A stretch of DNA of 64,000 nucleotides from Marinomonas sp. CT5 (GCF_018336975.1 NZ_CP025572.1:1326560-1390559), one strand, 5' to 3'. Positions 8,682 to 18,247 are shown, counted from the stretch's first letter. The notes: generated from the sequence alone by a model not told the origin. Made by a program: numbers and translations.

Positions 8682-9569
8682 TTAGGTTGTACGTAAGTGG
8701 GTCAATAAATGATGGGCCGCGTCTAATAGTTGATCTGAACTGCGAACACAGATTTTAAGCTCACGATGTGCCCAATTATCTAGCAGTGGTAACGCCTCAA
8801 TTCTAGAGGCTTTAATATAAGGTCTAGCAATATCAATGGGCATTAGGCCTATGCCAAGTCCTGATTCCACCATACTGCAAAGCGCTTCATAACTGGTGAC
8901 CTGAATCAGCATGTTAAGAGGTAAATTAGCGGCATTAGACGCGCTGATCATTTGATTGTTAATAGCACTTCCTGTGTGCAAGCCGACATAGTCATGCCCT
9001 AAGGTGTCAACAAAGTTGACCTCTTTATGCTGCCCAAGAGGGTGGCCTACAGGTGTAATCACAACGAGACGATCCGTTTTATAAGGGTAAATAGAAAGGT
9101 CTGGGTACTCTTTTGAGGCGATGGTAACTATGCCAATATCCGCGGCGTTTTCCGCAACGGCTCGAATAATTTCGCTACTAATTTTTTCTTCCAAATGAAT
9201 TTGAACCAAAGGGTTTTGATTCAAAAAAGAACGAAGTTGCTTAGGTAGAAATTGGCTAATAGCAGATATGTTTGCCACCATGCGCACTTGTCCTCGAACC
9301 CCATGAGAAAACTCATTCATTTGATTGTAAATATCATCTAGTTGATGCAGTACGCCCCGAGACATTTGTAGTAACGCTTTGCCAGCTGGTGTGGCTACCA
9401 CTCCGCGGTTTGTTCGCATCATTAATGGAGTATGAAGTAATTGCTCCAGTTCTTTGATGCGTTTAGATATCGCTGATGCGGCAATAAAATTCAATTCTGC
9501 AGCACGTGCAATAGAACCTTGTTCTATAACGCAGACAAATAATCGTAGGGAAGTTGGGTCAATTCGCAT
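8682..9569 (-). CDS. LysR family transcriptional regulator of the CoA-transferase/lyase/TRAP operon
   Basis: The protein has 295 residues. An N-terminal winged helix-turn-helix (about 1-62; LRLFVCVIEQGSIARAAELN, then SAISKRIKELEQLL) is followed by a periplasmic-binding-protein-like effector domain (about 90-290; MVANISAISQFLPKQLRSF, then ESGLGIGLMPIDIARPY). It is encoded on the same strand and immediately upstream of the catabolic genes. That is less common than divergent LysR placement, but it makes it the likely regulator of the operon, with the imported acid or a pathway intermediate as effector. Confidence 0.9.
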   Translation of the reverse strand: MRIDPTSLRLFVCVIEQGSIARAAELNFIAASAISKRIKELEQLLHTPLMMRTNRGVVATPAGKALLQMSRGVLHQLDDIYNQMNEFSHGVRGQVRMVANISAISQFLPKQLRSFLNQNPLVQIHLEEKISSEIIRAVAENAADIGIVTIASKEYPDLSIYPYKTDRLVVITPVGHPLGQHKEVNFVDTLGHDYVGLHTGSAINNQMISASNAANLPLNMLIQVTSYEALCSMVESGLGIGLMPIDIARPYIKASRIEALPLLDNWAHRELKICVRSSDQLLDAAHHLLTHLRTT

Positions 9570-9754
9570 TTAGAGTATCATCCAGATTTTATTGTTTTTA
9601 CTCATGTCTTTCTAATAGGCGCGCGATTAAAAGCGCAAAGATCATATCCCATCTCGTTTTTTTCTCATACTATAGCGGTCTTTTTTACTCATTTTCAGTC
9701 GTAGAGGGATGTTGTTTAGTCCTTCTTTTATGTTTTGCAAAGGGTTATTAGGAT

Positions 9755-10435
9755 ATGGTTTTCGAAGAGTATTATCAGATAGTAAAAGAGTTTCAATATA
9801 GTGGGTCATTATCATTAACCGAGGACTTTGATGCGGTTTGTGCAGCGCAAGATGCTTTAATTGATAAGCTACTTGAGAAGGGCGCGGCTATTGCTGGCTG
9901 GAAAATAGTCAATAAAGATGGTGTTGTTATTCTATCTCCTATTTTTGACTTTCAAGTATTCGACAACACCTCCGAAGTCATCCCTCACCAGTCTCTCCTT
10001 GGTACAGAATTGGAGGTTTGCTTTCAGCTAATGGTGCCAAGTAAGCTCGATGAAGTGGACTCAATCCTTGCTCAATTAGATCCGCTTGCCGCTGTGGAAT
10101 TGATTCGTCCTGAAATACACCCTACCAACCACTCAGCCTGTGATTTTTACTTTAACTACGGAGTGTTTGTTTCTCAAAAGGCAATCTCAGGTGAGTTAAC
10201 TTTTGAGGGCGGTAAACAAGGTTATTGCTTTACAGTCGAATTGGATCCGCTTGTAGATTCAAAGAAAGACATTGTGAAGCAGGGAATACAACAATGTATT
10301 CAACGTGGTTATGGTAATAAGAATTATTTTTTTATTACCGGAACCTTAAATGGGCTTGTGCCTGCGGTTGAGTCTTTAGGTATCAATCGTGTTACAAACC
10401 AAAGTCACGTAATGATCCAATTTGATATTGCCTAA
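9755..10435 (+). CDS. MhpD-like protein of the fumarylacetoacetase fold
   Basis: This 226-residue protein is related to 2-keto-4-pentenoate hydratases and decarboxylases (MhpD/XylI group of the FAH superfamily). The N-terminal AAQDALIDKLLEKGAAIAGWKIV corresponds to the family's helix and lysine region. GTELEVCF gives an ExE pair (E85, E87), and AAVELIRPEI gives a third acidic residue (E115), which together could be the metal-binding triad. The central part is more divergent than usual, and the protein is somewhat shorter than typical MhpD (about 260). Substrate and reaction are unknown. It is divergent from the LysR gene and could belong to the same regulon. Confidence 0.6.
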   Translation: MVFEEYYQIVKEFQYSGSLSLTEDFDAVCAAQDALIDKLLEKGAAIAGWKIVNKDGVVILSPIFDFQVFDNTSEVIPHQSLLGTELEVCFQLMVPSKLDEVDSILAQLDPLAAVELIRPEIHPTNHSACDFYFNYGVFVSQKAISGELTFEGGKQGYCFTVELDPLVDSKKDIVKQGIQQCIQRGYGNKNYFFITGTLNGLVPAVESLGINRVTNQSHVMIQFDIA

Positions 10436-10457
10436 GCGCACATCAAATAGTGGAAAA

Positions 10458-11255
10458 TCATTGTGTAGGTCCTTGGGTTTCTTTGACTTTAACATCGAGA
10501 TTGAGCAGCTCTACTGGTGGGCCAAACTGGGTGTAGATGGCAACATCAGCAGCGTCTCGCCCAAAGGCAATAGCGACACGACCACCTTCTAAGTCAGCCT
10601 GCGTTGGATCGAATGTGTACCAACGATTGCCAACGTAGGCTTCGAACCACGCGTGTAAATCCATCGGTTCCAAGCCTTCAAGATAACCAACCACCATGCG
10701 CGCAGGAATGGCCAGAGCTCGACAGCAAGCAATGCCTAAATGAGCCATATCTCGACAAACCCCTCGTCCTAATTCGTTTAGCTCAGAAGCACTTAGGTTT
10801 TGTTCGCCCTCGCCAGGTGTGTATTGAATATGTTGACGAATATAATCGACGATGGCACTGCATTGATCATAGCCAGGAGTTAAGCCTGTGACGATGGATG
10901 ACGCCATATCGGTAAAATGATCAGAATCACAATAACGGCTGGGGTGTAAAAAAGGTAAGGTTTCGTCAGGGAGTTGCTGAATATCAACGAAAGGTGCACC
11001 GAATGCCGTGTCGGAAGCATCAGCTGTTTCTATCACCACAGAGATTCGAATTGAAAAATGTCCTACCGGAGCGACTAATCTTTGACATAGATTGCCAAAG
11101 GAGTCAGTAAACTCCACTGCCGGAACACTTGGTGACAATACATACTCTTCTCGTGCAATCCATTGCTGCATACCACTGCGTGGGCGCAACATAAGCAAAA
11201 AAGGTGAGGGTGTTTCAATGTTGAATTCAAGAGTGCTGGATGCTTCTAACCACAT
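10458..11255 (-). CDS. Transglutaminase-like cysteine protease-fold protein
   Basis: The 265-residue protein has an N-terminal beta domain typical of bacterial transglutaminase-like proteins (about 1-110), then the catalytic core. The nucleophile cysteine is in [20 protein letters not shown], the histidine in [10 protein letters not shown] and the aspartate in WYTFDPTQ, so the Cys-His-Asp triad is intact. Such cytoplasmic proteins may act as peptidases or amidases; substrates are unknown. It is convergent with the MhpD-like gene. Confidence 0.85.
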   Translation of the reverse strand: MWLEASSTLEFNIETPSPFLLMLRPRSGMQQWIAREEYVLSPSVPAVEFTDSFGNLCQRLVAPVGHFSIRISVVIETADASDTAFGAPFVDIQQLPDETLPFLHPSRYCDSDHFTDMASSIVTGLTPGYDQCSAIVDYIRQHIQYTPGEGEQNLSASELNELGRGVCRDMAHLGIACCRALAIPARMVVGYLEGLEPMDLHAWFEAYVGNRWYTFDPTQADLEGGRVAIAFGRDAADVAIYTQFGPPVELLNLDVKVKETQGPTQ

Positions 11256-11534
11256 TAAATAACTCCTGAATTGGCAATGGGAGTTTCCACAGTAGCAGTT
11301 ATAAGTGCTATCAGCTATAGAAGTAGCCGTAAGATTTACTTTCCTCGTAGGAAAAATTTGCTGTGCTCTATGTTAATAAAAACGTTGATTTGACTAATGA
11401 AGTCTGACAGAAGTTGCTGTTTTACTGACTTTTTTAGATTATTTCTTCCTGTCTGTCTGCCGCTTAGAATACTATTTTGGGGCTCTGTGTTGGACATGAC
11501 ACTGTAAATACTTGATATGATGGAATAAATTTCA

Positions 11535-12923
11535 ATGACAACAGAAATGCATAAAAATAACAGTTTTCTTAACGCCCCTTTGCCATTTGTATTTCTAAAA
11601 ACAGCCGCTCCTATTATTTTGATTATGATGGTTAACGGTTCGTTTGCGCTGGTGGATGCTTACTTTCTGGGCGTGTTTGTTGGTGCCGATGCTCTGACGG
11701 CAGTAACGTCTATGTTTCCTGCTTTTATTATGATTGTGGCTTTATCGACGCTGGTATCGAACGGTTTTGCTAGTTTGATGGCGAGGCAACTTGGCGCCGG
11801 AAAAAGTGCCAGTGCTGTGGAAGTTTTCTCCGAAGCAATTAGTCTGTCTTTAGTCGTTTGCGCAGTGTTAATTGGGCTGTTTTTATTAGGTGGTCATGCA
11901 TTGACTGACGCTGTGAGTAATGGCTCAAATTTAATCGCAGATATGAGTTATCGTTACATTTCTATCTTGGTATTTTGCTCTCCTTTAGTGTTTGTTTTAG
12001 CGATTAATGGCGATAGCTTACGTTGTGAAGGAAGAGTGTCTTTTATGGCGGTGGTTTCTCTTTTCTCTGTTTTATTAAATGGCGTTTTTAACTATTTTTT
12101 GATAGTTGGCTTAAATTGGGGGGTCGAAGGATCGGCTTACGGCACGGTATTAGCGCAAGCGATTTCTTTGTCTATCGTTTTCTTTTATCGCAAATATCAG
12201 AAAAACGACCTTAACCTTCAAGTGATTTTGTTTTCAAAGTCTCGTCAGCATTGGCTCACATTTTTATCCTTGGGTGCGCCTTCTAGTTTAAATTACATTG
12301 GCTTGGCGTTAACGTCGGGCGCTATTTTGTATAATTTGCAAATATGGGGAGCGGATGATTATGCAACGACGGTTGGCGCTTATGGCATTATCACTCGCTT
12401 AATGACCTTTATTTTCTTGCCTTTGCTTGGACTTAGTATGGCATTTCAAGCCATTGTGGGTAATAACTTCGGAGCCAATGCATTAAACCGAGTAAACATT
12501 AGTATTGGCATTGCGTTAACGGTTGCCTTAGTTTATTGCCTGCTGTTACAAGCAACCGCGTTTATTTTCAAACGTGAGTTGGGGATGCTGTTTGTTAGTA
12601 ATCAGGATGTTATTAACGAAGTTGTGCGGATTTTACCATTCTCCACCTTAGCGCTCTTTTTAGTCGGCCCACAAATGATGATTAGCATGTTCTTTCAAGC
12701 CATTGGTGATGCGAAAAGAGCTGGAATTTTGGGAATCATGAAAACCTATGCGTTTTCTTTGCCGTTGATATTTATATTGCCTTATTTCTTTGCCGAGTGG
12801 GGGATTTGGTATGCCGCACCTTGTACTGAGTTTTTAGCTTTGTTGCTGACTGTTTGTGTCCTAAGTCTGCGTAATCGCAGTCAAAATACCCGATTGGGAT
12901 TGTTTTTTAGAGATACACAATGA
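11535..12923 (+). CDS. MATE family multidrug/sodium antiporter
   Basis: The 462-residue protein has about 12 membrane helices in two homologous halves. Family traits are PIILIMMVNGSFALVDAYFLGVFVGADALTAVT in the first half and GAPSSLNYIGLALTSG at the start of the second. MATE proteins export cationic drugs or metabolites in exchange for sodium ions or protons. It stands alone between convergent neighbours. No clear Shine-Dalgarno precedes the ATG. Confidence 0.88.
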   Translation: MTTEMHKNNSFLNAPLPFVFLKTAAPIILIMMVNGSFALVDAYFLGVFVGADALTAVTSMFPAFIMIVALSTLVSNGFASLMARQLGAGKSASAVEVFSEAISLSLVVCAVLIGLFLLGGHALTDAVSNGSNLIADMSYRYISILVFCSPLVFVLAINGDSLRCEGRVSFMAVVSLFSVLLNGVFNYFLIVGLNWGVEGSAYGTVLAQAISLSIVFFYRKYQKNDLNLQVILFSKSRQHWLTFLSLGAPSSLNYIGLALTSGAILYNLQIWGADDYATTVGAYGIITRLMTFIFLPLLGLSMAFQAIVGNNFGANALNRVNISIGIALTVALVYCLLLQATAFIFKRELGMLFVSNQDVINEVVRILPFSTLALFLVGPQMMISMFFQAIGDAKRAGILGIMKTYAFSLPLIFILPYFFAEWGIWYAAPCTEFLALLLTVCVLSLRNRSQNTRLGLFFRDTQ

Positions 12924-12955
12924 GACTGTCATTAGGCTCATTGTGTTGGTGATTA

Positions 12956-13705
12956 TTATAGATTGCCAACGCCACCGTCTATGAGTAATTCCGCTCCAAG
13001 CATATAAGAGGATTCATCAGACGCCATGAAAACAGCAGCTTTTGCTAGCTCTATTGTGGTTCCCATTCGTTTAAGTGGAACGAGGTTTTTAATCTCCTCA
13101 CGCAGAGCGTTTTCCTCTTCTTTCGCTAAACCAAACTTCTCTAGCGCATCGGTTTGAGTGGGCCCTGGGCTTAATATATTGACTCTTATGCCTCTGTCTT
13201 TTAATTCACCTGACAAGGTGCGAGCTAACGAAATAAGGCCCGCTTTACTGGCGGCGTAGACGCTACTTTGCGGTAAGCCAATTCTCGCTGAAACACTGCC
13301 ACAAAGAATAATGGATGCTGAATCAGACAGCATGGGTAAAAGTGCTTGAATCAGAAAAAACGGTCCTTTTAGATTCGTATTTATTACTTGATCGAAGTTA
13401 TTTTCATCCCAGTCTTCTAGAGGTTTGTGTGTTACGTCGCCAGCATTAATGTAAACAACATCTAGTTTAGGGAAGGTGTTAGAAAGTTGTGTTGCTAGCT
13501 TGGTTTGGTCGGCTATATTGCCTGCATTGCTTTTGATGGTTTGAACTGCGCTCCCAAGCTCTTCGGAAACGGCTTTTAAGCTATCTTCATTTCGTCCTGT
13601 AACGGCTACTTGAGCACCTTCAAGTAGAAATTGCTTAGCGGTTTCTAGGCCTATACCGGCAGTACCTCCAGTAATAAGTGCATGTTTTTCTTCGAGTCTT
13701 TTCAT
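12956..13705 (-). CDS. Short-chain dehydrogenase/reductase (SDR)
   Basis: A classical SDR of 249 residues. It has the cofactor glycine motif TGGTAGIG (about 13-20), INAG, a catalytic serine in LCGSVS, YAASK with the catalytic Tyr and Lys, and NILSPGPTQTD. An arginine after the first strand (TGRN) suggests NADP(H). It is divergent from an HxlR regulator 101 bases away, the usual arrangement of an electrophile- or quinone-inducible reductase with its repressor. The substrate is unknown. Confidence 0.92.
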   Translation of the reverse strand: MKRLEEKHALITGGTAGIGLETAKQFLLEGAQVAVTGRNEDSLKAVSEELGSAVQTIKSNAGNIADQTKLATQLSNTFPKLDVVYINAGDVTHKPLEDWDENNFDQVINTNLKGPFFLIQALLPMLSDSASIILCGSVSARIGLPQSSVYAASKAGLISLARTLSGELKDRGIRVNILSPGPTQTDALEKFGLAKEEENALREEIKNLVPLKRMGTTIELAKAAVFMASDESSYMLGAELLIDGGVGNL

Positions 13706-13754
13706 TGCTATACCTCATTGATGTTTGGTGAGTGTCGAGGCATTATCTTTCCAT

Positions 13755-13791
13755 TAGTAGGTTTTAAATAGTAGGTACCAATAGGGTACTA
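13755..13791. promoter_or_regulatory. Candidate HxlR operator between SDR and regulator
   Basis: TAGTAGGT occurs as a direct repeat at 13755-13762 and 13769-13776. The second copy starts an inverted repeat TAGTA (13769-13773) ... TACTA (13787-13791). All of this lies in the 101-bp divergent region, where an HxlR dimer would repress both promoters. Confidence 0.4.
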
Positions 13792-13806
13792 AAGGGTGGA
13801 TTTAAA

Positions 13807-14154
13807 ATGACCACAGTATTTACACATTTAGATGATAAATGTCCTATGGTGGACTTTGTTAACCTTGTTTCGGGTAAGTGGGCAATACCCATCCTCTACC
13901 GCTTGATTATGACGGATGGGGTTATTCGTTTTGGAGCCTTACAAAGAGCGATTGCACCGATTACACAAAAAGAATTAACTAAGCAATTGCGAGCCTTTGA
14001 GTCTTTAGGTTTAGTGAATCGCACGGTTTATCCCGAGATGCCACCACGAGTGGAATATGAAATTACGGAGTTAGGTAAAACTTTAAAGCCCACGTTAGAT
14101 TCGTTAGCCAGTTGGATGCGCGAGCATAGAGAGCAATTAATGGAAGCGAGTTAA
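13807..14154 (+). CDS. HxlR family transcriptional regulator
   Basis: The 115-residue winged-helix protein matches the HxlR family: CPMVDFVNLVSGKWAIPILYRL near the N-terminus with the typical cysteine (residue 12), then ITQKELTKQLRAFESLGLVNRTVYPEMPPRVEYEITELG. HxlR members often sense thiol-reactive compounds or aldehydes through that cysteine. It is divergent from the SDR gene and most likely controls it. Confidence 0.92.
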   Translation: MTTVFTHLDDKCPMVDFVNLVSGKWAIPILYRLIMTDGVIRFGALQRAIAPITQKELTKQLRAFESLGLVNRTVYPEMPPRVEYEITELGKTLKPTLDSLASWMREHREQLMEAS

Positions 14155-14164
14155 ACCGATTTGA

Positions 14165-15046
14165 CTAATTTATGCACAAGCCTATCCTAAGTTGTTCTTG
14201 ATGTGTTTTTACCAGCTCTGAAAGAAAATCTGCTACAGCGCGAATGCGTTTTGATTGGGTTAAATCGGTTTGAATAACTAAATAAATATCTTGATTGATT
14301 TCTGGGCTGTCAGTAAGGCAAATAAGGTCAGTATGCTGGGTAACTAAGTGCGGCAATAACGCTACACCGATGCCTGCAAGGCAAGCACTGACTTGGGTTG
14401 CCACCGATGTGGTCGTGAGAATCGGTTCTTTTCCGGCTAATTGATCTGAGATCCATTGTGCTGCGGGCAAATGCTCGTAATGTTCTCCCCATTGAAGAAA
14501 GTCATGATTTGCATCACTGCGTTTCTTTTGGTAATGAGTACTGCAGTAAAGTCCGTATCCTAGTGTTCCAACTCGCTGGAAACTGACATTGCCATTGGTT
14601 GGGCGTACCATACGCAAGGCGAGATCTGCATCTCGACGATTTAAATTGGCTGTATGGATGTCGGTGACAATGTCGATGTGCAATTTAGGGTAGGCTTGCT
14701 GAAAATGGTCTAGCGCTGGAAGAATGAGGTGAGTGGCGAGGTTTTCGGCTGTGGCGACTTTGACCCTTCCGATCAGTTGAGATTCTTTTTTCGCGCTCTT
14801 GCTAAACGCCAAAGCTGCAGTTTCCATTGCCTCTGCTTTACTTAGGAGACTTTTACCTTCATCCGTTAGTAGGTAACCAGTCTGAAAGCGCAAAAAGAGC
14901 GGTGTTTCTAGGCTGTGCTCAAGACGTTCTATTTTCCGTGATAGCGTAGCAATTCCTATCTCTAGAGATTTTGCGGCTAGGGTTAATGTGCCACAGCGTG
15001 CCAGTGCCAAGAAGGCTTTTGTATCATCCCAAATCATCTCTTTCAT
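14165..15046 (-). CDS. LysR family transcriptional regulator
   Basis: The protein has 293 residues, with an N-terminal helix-turn-helix (WDDTKAFLALARCGTLTLAAKSLEIGIATLSRKIERLE) and a LysR effector domain of the GcvA-like subtype (RRDADLALRMVRP, then LAGIGVALLPHLV). It is divergent from the carboxymuconolactone-decarboxylase-like gene, with a palindrome in the shared promoter region, and probably regulates it. Confidence 0.9.
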   Translation of the reverse strand: MKEMIWDDTKAFLALARCGTLTLAAKSLEIGIATLSRKIERLEHSLETPLFLRFQTGYLLTDEGKSLLSKAEAMETAALAFSKSAKKESQLIGRVKVATAENLATHLILPALDHFQQAYPKLHIDIVTDIHTANLNRRDADLALRMVRPTNGNVSFQRVGTLGYGLYCSTHYQKKRSDANHDFLQWGEHYEHLPAAQWISDQLAGKEPILTTTSVATQVSACLAGIGVALLPHLVTQHTDLICLTDSPEINQDIYLVIQTDLTQSKRIRAVADFLSELVKTHQEQLRIGLCIN

Positions 15047-15066
15047 ATATTATTCCATTAAAGTCA

Positions 15067-15084
15067 TTTTTCAATATTGAAAAA
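15067..15084. promoter_or_regulatory. 18-bp palindrome in the divergent LysR/CMD promoter
   Basis: TTTTTCAATATTGAAAAA is a perfect palindrome about 20 bases upstream of the LysR start. It contains the T-N11-A spacing of LysR boxes, so it is a plausible autoregulatory operator. Confidence 0.5.
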
Positions 15085-15181
15085 TAGCTTATCTAAATTA
15101 ACTAAATATTTCGATTGTAAAAAATGACATAGTAACAAGCAATGCAATAGAGTCGTTTAATGAAATGTTTAGGAGAGATAA

Positions 15182-15580
15182 ATGAGTGAAGATCGCTATC
15201 AATTAGGTTTGAAAAAGCTCGCTGAAATAGACGGTGATCAAGGCCAGAAAGTCGTCGATGCACTACAACCTATCGCGCCAGAATTTGCTACCTTGATGAT
15301 CGAGTTTGGTTTTGGTGATATCTATAGTCGATCTGGCTTGGATTTAAAATCACGTGAAATCGCTACGGTGGCGGCGTTAACCGCATTAGGCAATGCTGCA
15401 CCGCAACTTAAAGTTCACCTCCATGCAGCACTTAATGTTGGCTGTTCCCCAAAAGAAATCGTCGAAGTGTTAATGCAAATTGCGCTTTATGCTGGCTTTC
15501 CAGCGGCATTAAATGGGCTATTTGCGGCCAAAGAAGTGTTTGCCGAGCGAGGTATTGACATGACAGAAGGATCTGATTAA
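15182..15580 (+). CDS. Carboxymuconolactone decarboxylase (CMD) family protein
   Basis: This 132-residue, all-helical protein has the CMD pattern: [64 protein letters not shown]. The histidine and cysteine positions ([11 protein letters not shown]) resemble gamma-carboxymuconolactone decarboxylases rather than AhpD, because the CxxC motif is missing. It is usually a trimer or hexamer. The reaction is unknown without a surrounding aromatic pathway. AGGAGA precedes the start. Confidence 0.9.
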   Translation: MSEDRYQLGLKKLAEIDGDQGQKVVDALQPIAPEFATLMIEFGFGDIYSRSGLDLKSREIATVAALTALGNAAPQLKVHLHAALNVGCSPKEIVEVLMQIALYAGFPAALNGLFAAKEVFAERGIDMTEGSD

Positions 15581-15594
15581 TAGATTGTTAGCAA

Positions 15595-15627
15595 AAAAGG
15601 GCTGTCTATTTATTAGAAAGCCCTTTT
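15595..15627. terminator. Terminator after the CMD gene
   Basis: AAAAGGGCT (15595-15603) pairs with AGCCCTTTT (15619-15627). It is symmetrical enough to serve the convergent gene on the minus strand too. Confidence 0.7.
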
Positions 15628-15669
15628 CGCTATTTTTTGAATCAGATGTTTAGACGAAACTTCCAGCAG

Positions 15670-17283
15670 TTATTGATCTGCTTTGGCGTTCATACTCAAT
15701 GCCATGGCTTCGGCGATTTTTATACCGTCGATAGCCGCGGACATGATGCCGCCAGCGTATCCTGCGCCTTCACCCGCTGGGTACAAGCCTTTGGTGTTGA
15801 TGCTTTGTAGGCTGTCATTATCGCGCTTGATGTTGATCGGTGCGGACGTTCGAGTTTCCACTCCCGTTAGTAAAGCATCATCAAAGGCAAAGCCTCGAAT
15901 TTTCTTATTAAAGGCCGGAATGGCTTCGCGAATCGCTTCGATACAAAAATCTGGCAAGGCCTCAGCTAGGTTAGTGAGTTTAATGCCCGGTTTGAAAGAT
16001 GGCTCAACGGTGCCCAGTTTTTCAGGTGTTTCATTACGTAAAAAGGCACCGACGGTTTGCGCTGGCGCATCGTAGTTACTACCACCTAGTTCATAGGCAA
16101 GGCTTTCAAGTTTGCGTTGGAATTCAATGCCAGCGAGTGGTCCACCAGGGTAATCGGAAGGATCAATACCCACCACGATAGCACTATTGGCGTTTCGCTC
16201 GTTACGTGAATATTGACTCATGCCGTTGGTTACCACGCGGTTCTCTTCTGATGTGGCCGCTACCACGGTTCCACCAGGGCACATGCAGAAGCTGTAAACG
16301 GAGCGACCATTTTTGCAATGGTGAACCAGCTTATAATCCGCAGCACCAAGAATTTCATTACCGGCATTAGGGCCAAAACGCGCTTTGTCGATAGCAGATT
16401 GTTCGTGCTCAATACGAAAGCCAACAGAGAAAGGTTTCGCTTCAATATAAACGCCTTTGTTGTGCAGCATTTCAAATGTATCGCGGGCACTGTGGCCAAT
16501 GGCTATTGCGATGTGTTTCGAATAGAGTTTTTCTCCATCCGCAAGAGTCACCCCCGTGATTTGACCGTCTTCAATATGCAAGTCATCGACACGACAGCTA
16601 AAGCGAATTTCACCGCCTAATTCAATAATCTGCGCGCGCATTTTCTCCACCATAGCAACCAACTTGAAGGTACCAATGTGTGGTTTGCTCACGTAAAGAA
16701 TTTCATCCGGTGCGCCCGCGGCGACAAATTCATTCAGTACTTTTCGGCTGTATTGTTTTGGATCTTTTACTTGGCTATATAGCTTGCCGTCAGAGAAAGT
16801 ACCTGCGCCACCTTCACCAAATTGCACGTTGGATTCTGTGTTAAGAATCTTTTTACGCCAAAAGCCAAAGGTATCTTTGGTGCGTTCACGCACTTCTTTA
16901 CCACGTTCAAGTACGATTGGCTTGTAGCCCATCTGAGCCAAAACCAACGCCGTCAGTAACCCACAAGGCCCAAAACCAATGATGATAGGGCGCTCGGTTA
17001 AGTTTTCTGGAGCTTGTGCAACGGGATGATATTCGAGGTCCGGTGTGACTTTGACTTGTTGATGATCTGCAAACTTGCTTAATAAAGCGTCGTTGCATGT
17101 GGTCTCAATATCCAAGGTATAAATCAACATGATGTTGGTTTTTTTGCGAGCATCATAGCCGCGGCGAAAGACATTAAAACGAACAAGTTGTTCGGCTGAA
17201 ATTTCTAGAGTCGATAAAATGGCGTTTTCGATCGCATCAGCTTTGTGGTCAAGAGGAAGTTGGATATTTGAAAGTCGTATCAT
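15670..17283 (-). CDS. COG2509-type FAD-dependent oxidoreductase
   Basis: The 537-residue protein belongs to the uncharacterised FAD-dependent dehydrogenases of COG2509. An N-terminal domain of about 85 residues resembles the ferredoxin-like domain of this family (FNVFRRGYDARKKTNIMLIYTLD). The Rossmann dinucleotide motif follows (IIIGFGPCGLLTALVLAQMG, ending in E of VLERG). NVQFGEGGAGTFSDGKL is a family hallmark, and the FAD-binding end is GLYPAGEGAGYAGGIMSAAIDG. It is likely cytosolic and the substrate is unknown. The gene is single. Confidence 0.88.
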   Translation of the reverse strand: MIRLSNIQLPLDHKADAIENAILSTLEISAEQLVRFNVFRRGYDARKKTNIMLIYTLDIETTCNDALLSKFADHQQVKVTPDLEYHPVAQAPENLTERPIIIGFGPCGLLTALVLAQMGYKPIVLERGKEVRERTKDTFGFWRKKILNTESNVQFGEGGAGTFSDGKLYSQVKDPKQYSRKVLNEFVAAGAPDEILYVSKPHIGTFKLVAMVEKMRAQIIELGGEIRFSCRVDDLHIEDGQITGVTLADGEKLYSKHIAIAIGHSARDTFEMLHNKGVYIEAKPFSVGFRIEHEQSAIDKARFGPNAGNEILGAADYKLVHHCKNGRSVYSFCMCPGGTVVAATSEENRVVTNGMSQYSRNERNANSAIVVGIDPSDYPGGPLAGIEFQRKLESLAYELGGSNYDAPAQTVGAFLRNETPEKLGTVEPSFKPGIKLTNLAEALPDFCIEAIREAIPAFNKKIRGFAFDDALLTGVETRTSAPINIKRDNDSLQSINTKGLYPAGEGAGYAGGIMSAAIDGIKIAEAMALSMNAKADQ

Positions 17284-17430
17284 AGGAGTCTGTAGTCAGA
17301 TTGCAGTTCAAGAGTGATTTAACGGGCATAGTACGATATTTTAGTTAAAAAAGCTGGAAAAACTTGCCGGATGTTTTGCTAATTCGGATGGTGAGTTTGC
17401 AAATGAGTCCTGTAGAAAAGGCGTTTTAAT

Positions 17431-18246
17431 ATGGTTATTCGCCCTTTGGCGCAAGCGCTAGGCGCTCAAGTAGATGGAATAGATCTATCTGCATTGACGA
17501 CACAAGATTTTGAAGAAATTTATCGTGCCTTTTTACGGTATAAAGTTTTATTTTTTCGGGATCAAAACCTGTCTCCTGAACAACACCTTGCGCTAGGCAA
17601 ACGCTTTGGTGAACTGGAACCAGCCCATCCATTTTTTCCTCATTTAGAGGAGAGTGATCAAGTCGTTATCATCGAGACGTCGCGTGGCAATCCGCCGGGA
17701 GAGAGCTTTTGGCATACTGATATGACTTGGCAGAAAGTACCGCCGAAGTGTTCGATTTTGCATGCTCAATATCTACCAGAAAAAGGTGGAGATACTATTT
17801 AGTGTAACATGGCGGCTGTGTTTTCGAGCTTATCGCAACGTGATCAAGCTAAGTATCGTAAAATGGCAACACGGCATGGGCTGCATGCCTTTGAAGGCAG
17901 CCGTTATGATGAAAAAGACGATTCGGGCAATAGCCGCATTGCGCAAAAGTCTCAAGAATATCCTCCTATTGTTCGCTCCATGGTGACTCGTCATCCTGAA
18001 ACCCATGAAGAAGTTTTGTTTATCAATGAGCAATTTACTCGTGCCGTGGTAGGTTTGGACGATATGGCGAGTCGTGCTTTATTAGATCAACTTTTCGCTA
18101 TAGCGCGACAAGATCAATTTCATGTGCGTTTTCAATGGCAACCAGGCTCAGTAGCCATTTGGGACAACCGAGCCACACAACATTTTGCAGTGACGGATTA
18201 TGGTGATGAACCGAGAAAACTGCATAGAGTAACGGTGCAGGGTTAG
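17431..18246 (+). pseudogene. TauD/TfdA-family 2-oxoglutarate dioxygenase interrupted by an amber codon
   Basis: A 271-codon reading frame for a TauD/TfdA dioxygenase is broken only by TAG at 17800-17802 (codon 124). It falls in GGDTI-stop-CNMAAVF, where relatives have tryptophan (GGDTIW), so a single TGG to TAG change explains it. The rest is intact: the iron ligands H95 and D97 (FWHTDMTW) lie before the stop, while the distal H251 (ATQHFAVTDY) and the 2-oxoglutarate arginine R266 lie after it. The N-terminal half alone cannot complete the iron site. The substrate would have been a sulfonate, phenoxy acid or similar carboxylate. A sequencing error is possible. Confidence 0.88.
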
Positions 18247-18247
18247 C

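Noticed and set aside
17800..17802. TAG as pyrrolysine codon in the dioxygenase gene
   Set aside because: The family has tryptophan here, one base change away, and there is no sign of pyrrolysine genes. A nonsense mutation or error is far simpler.
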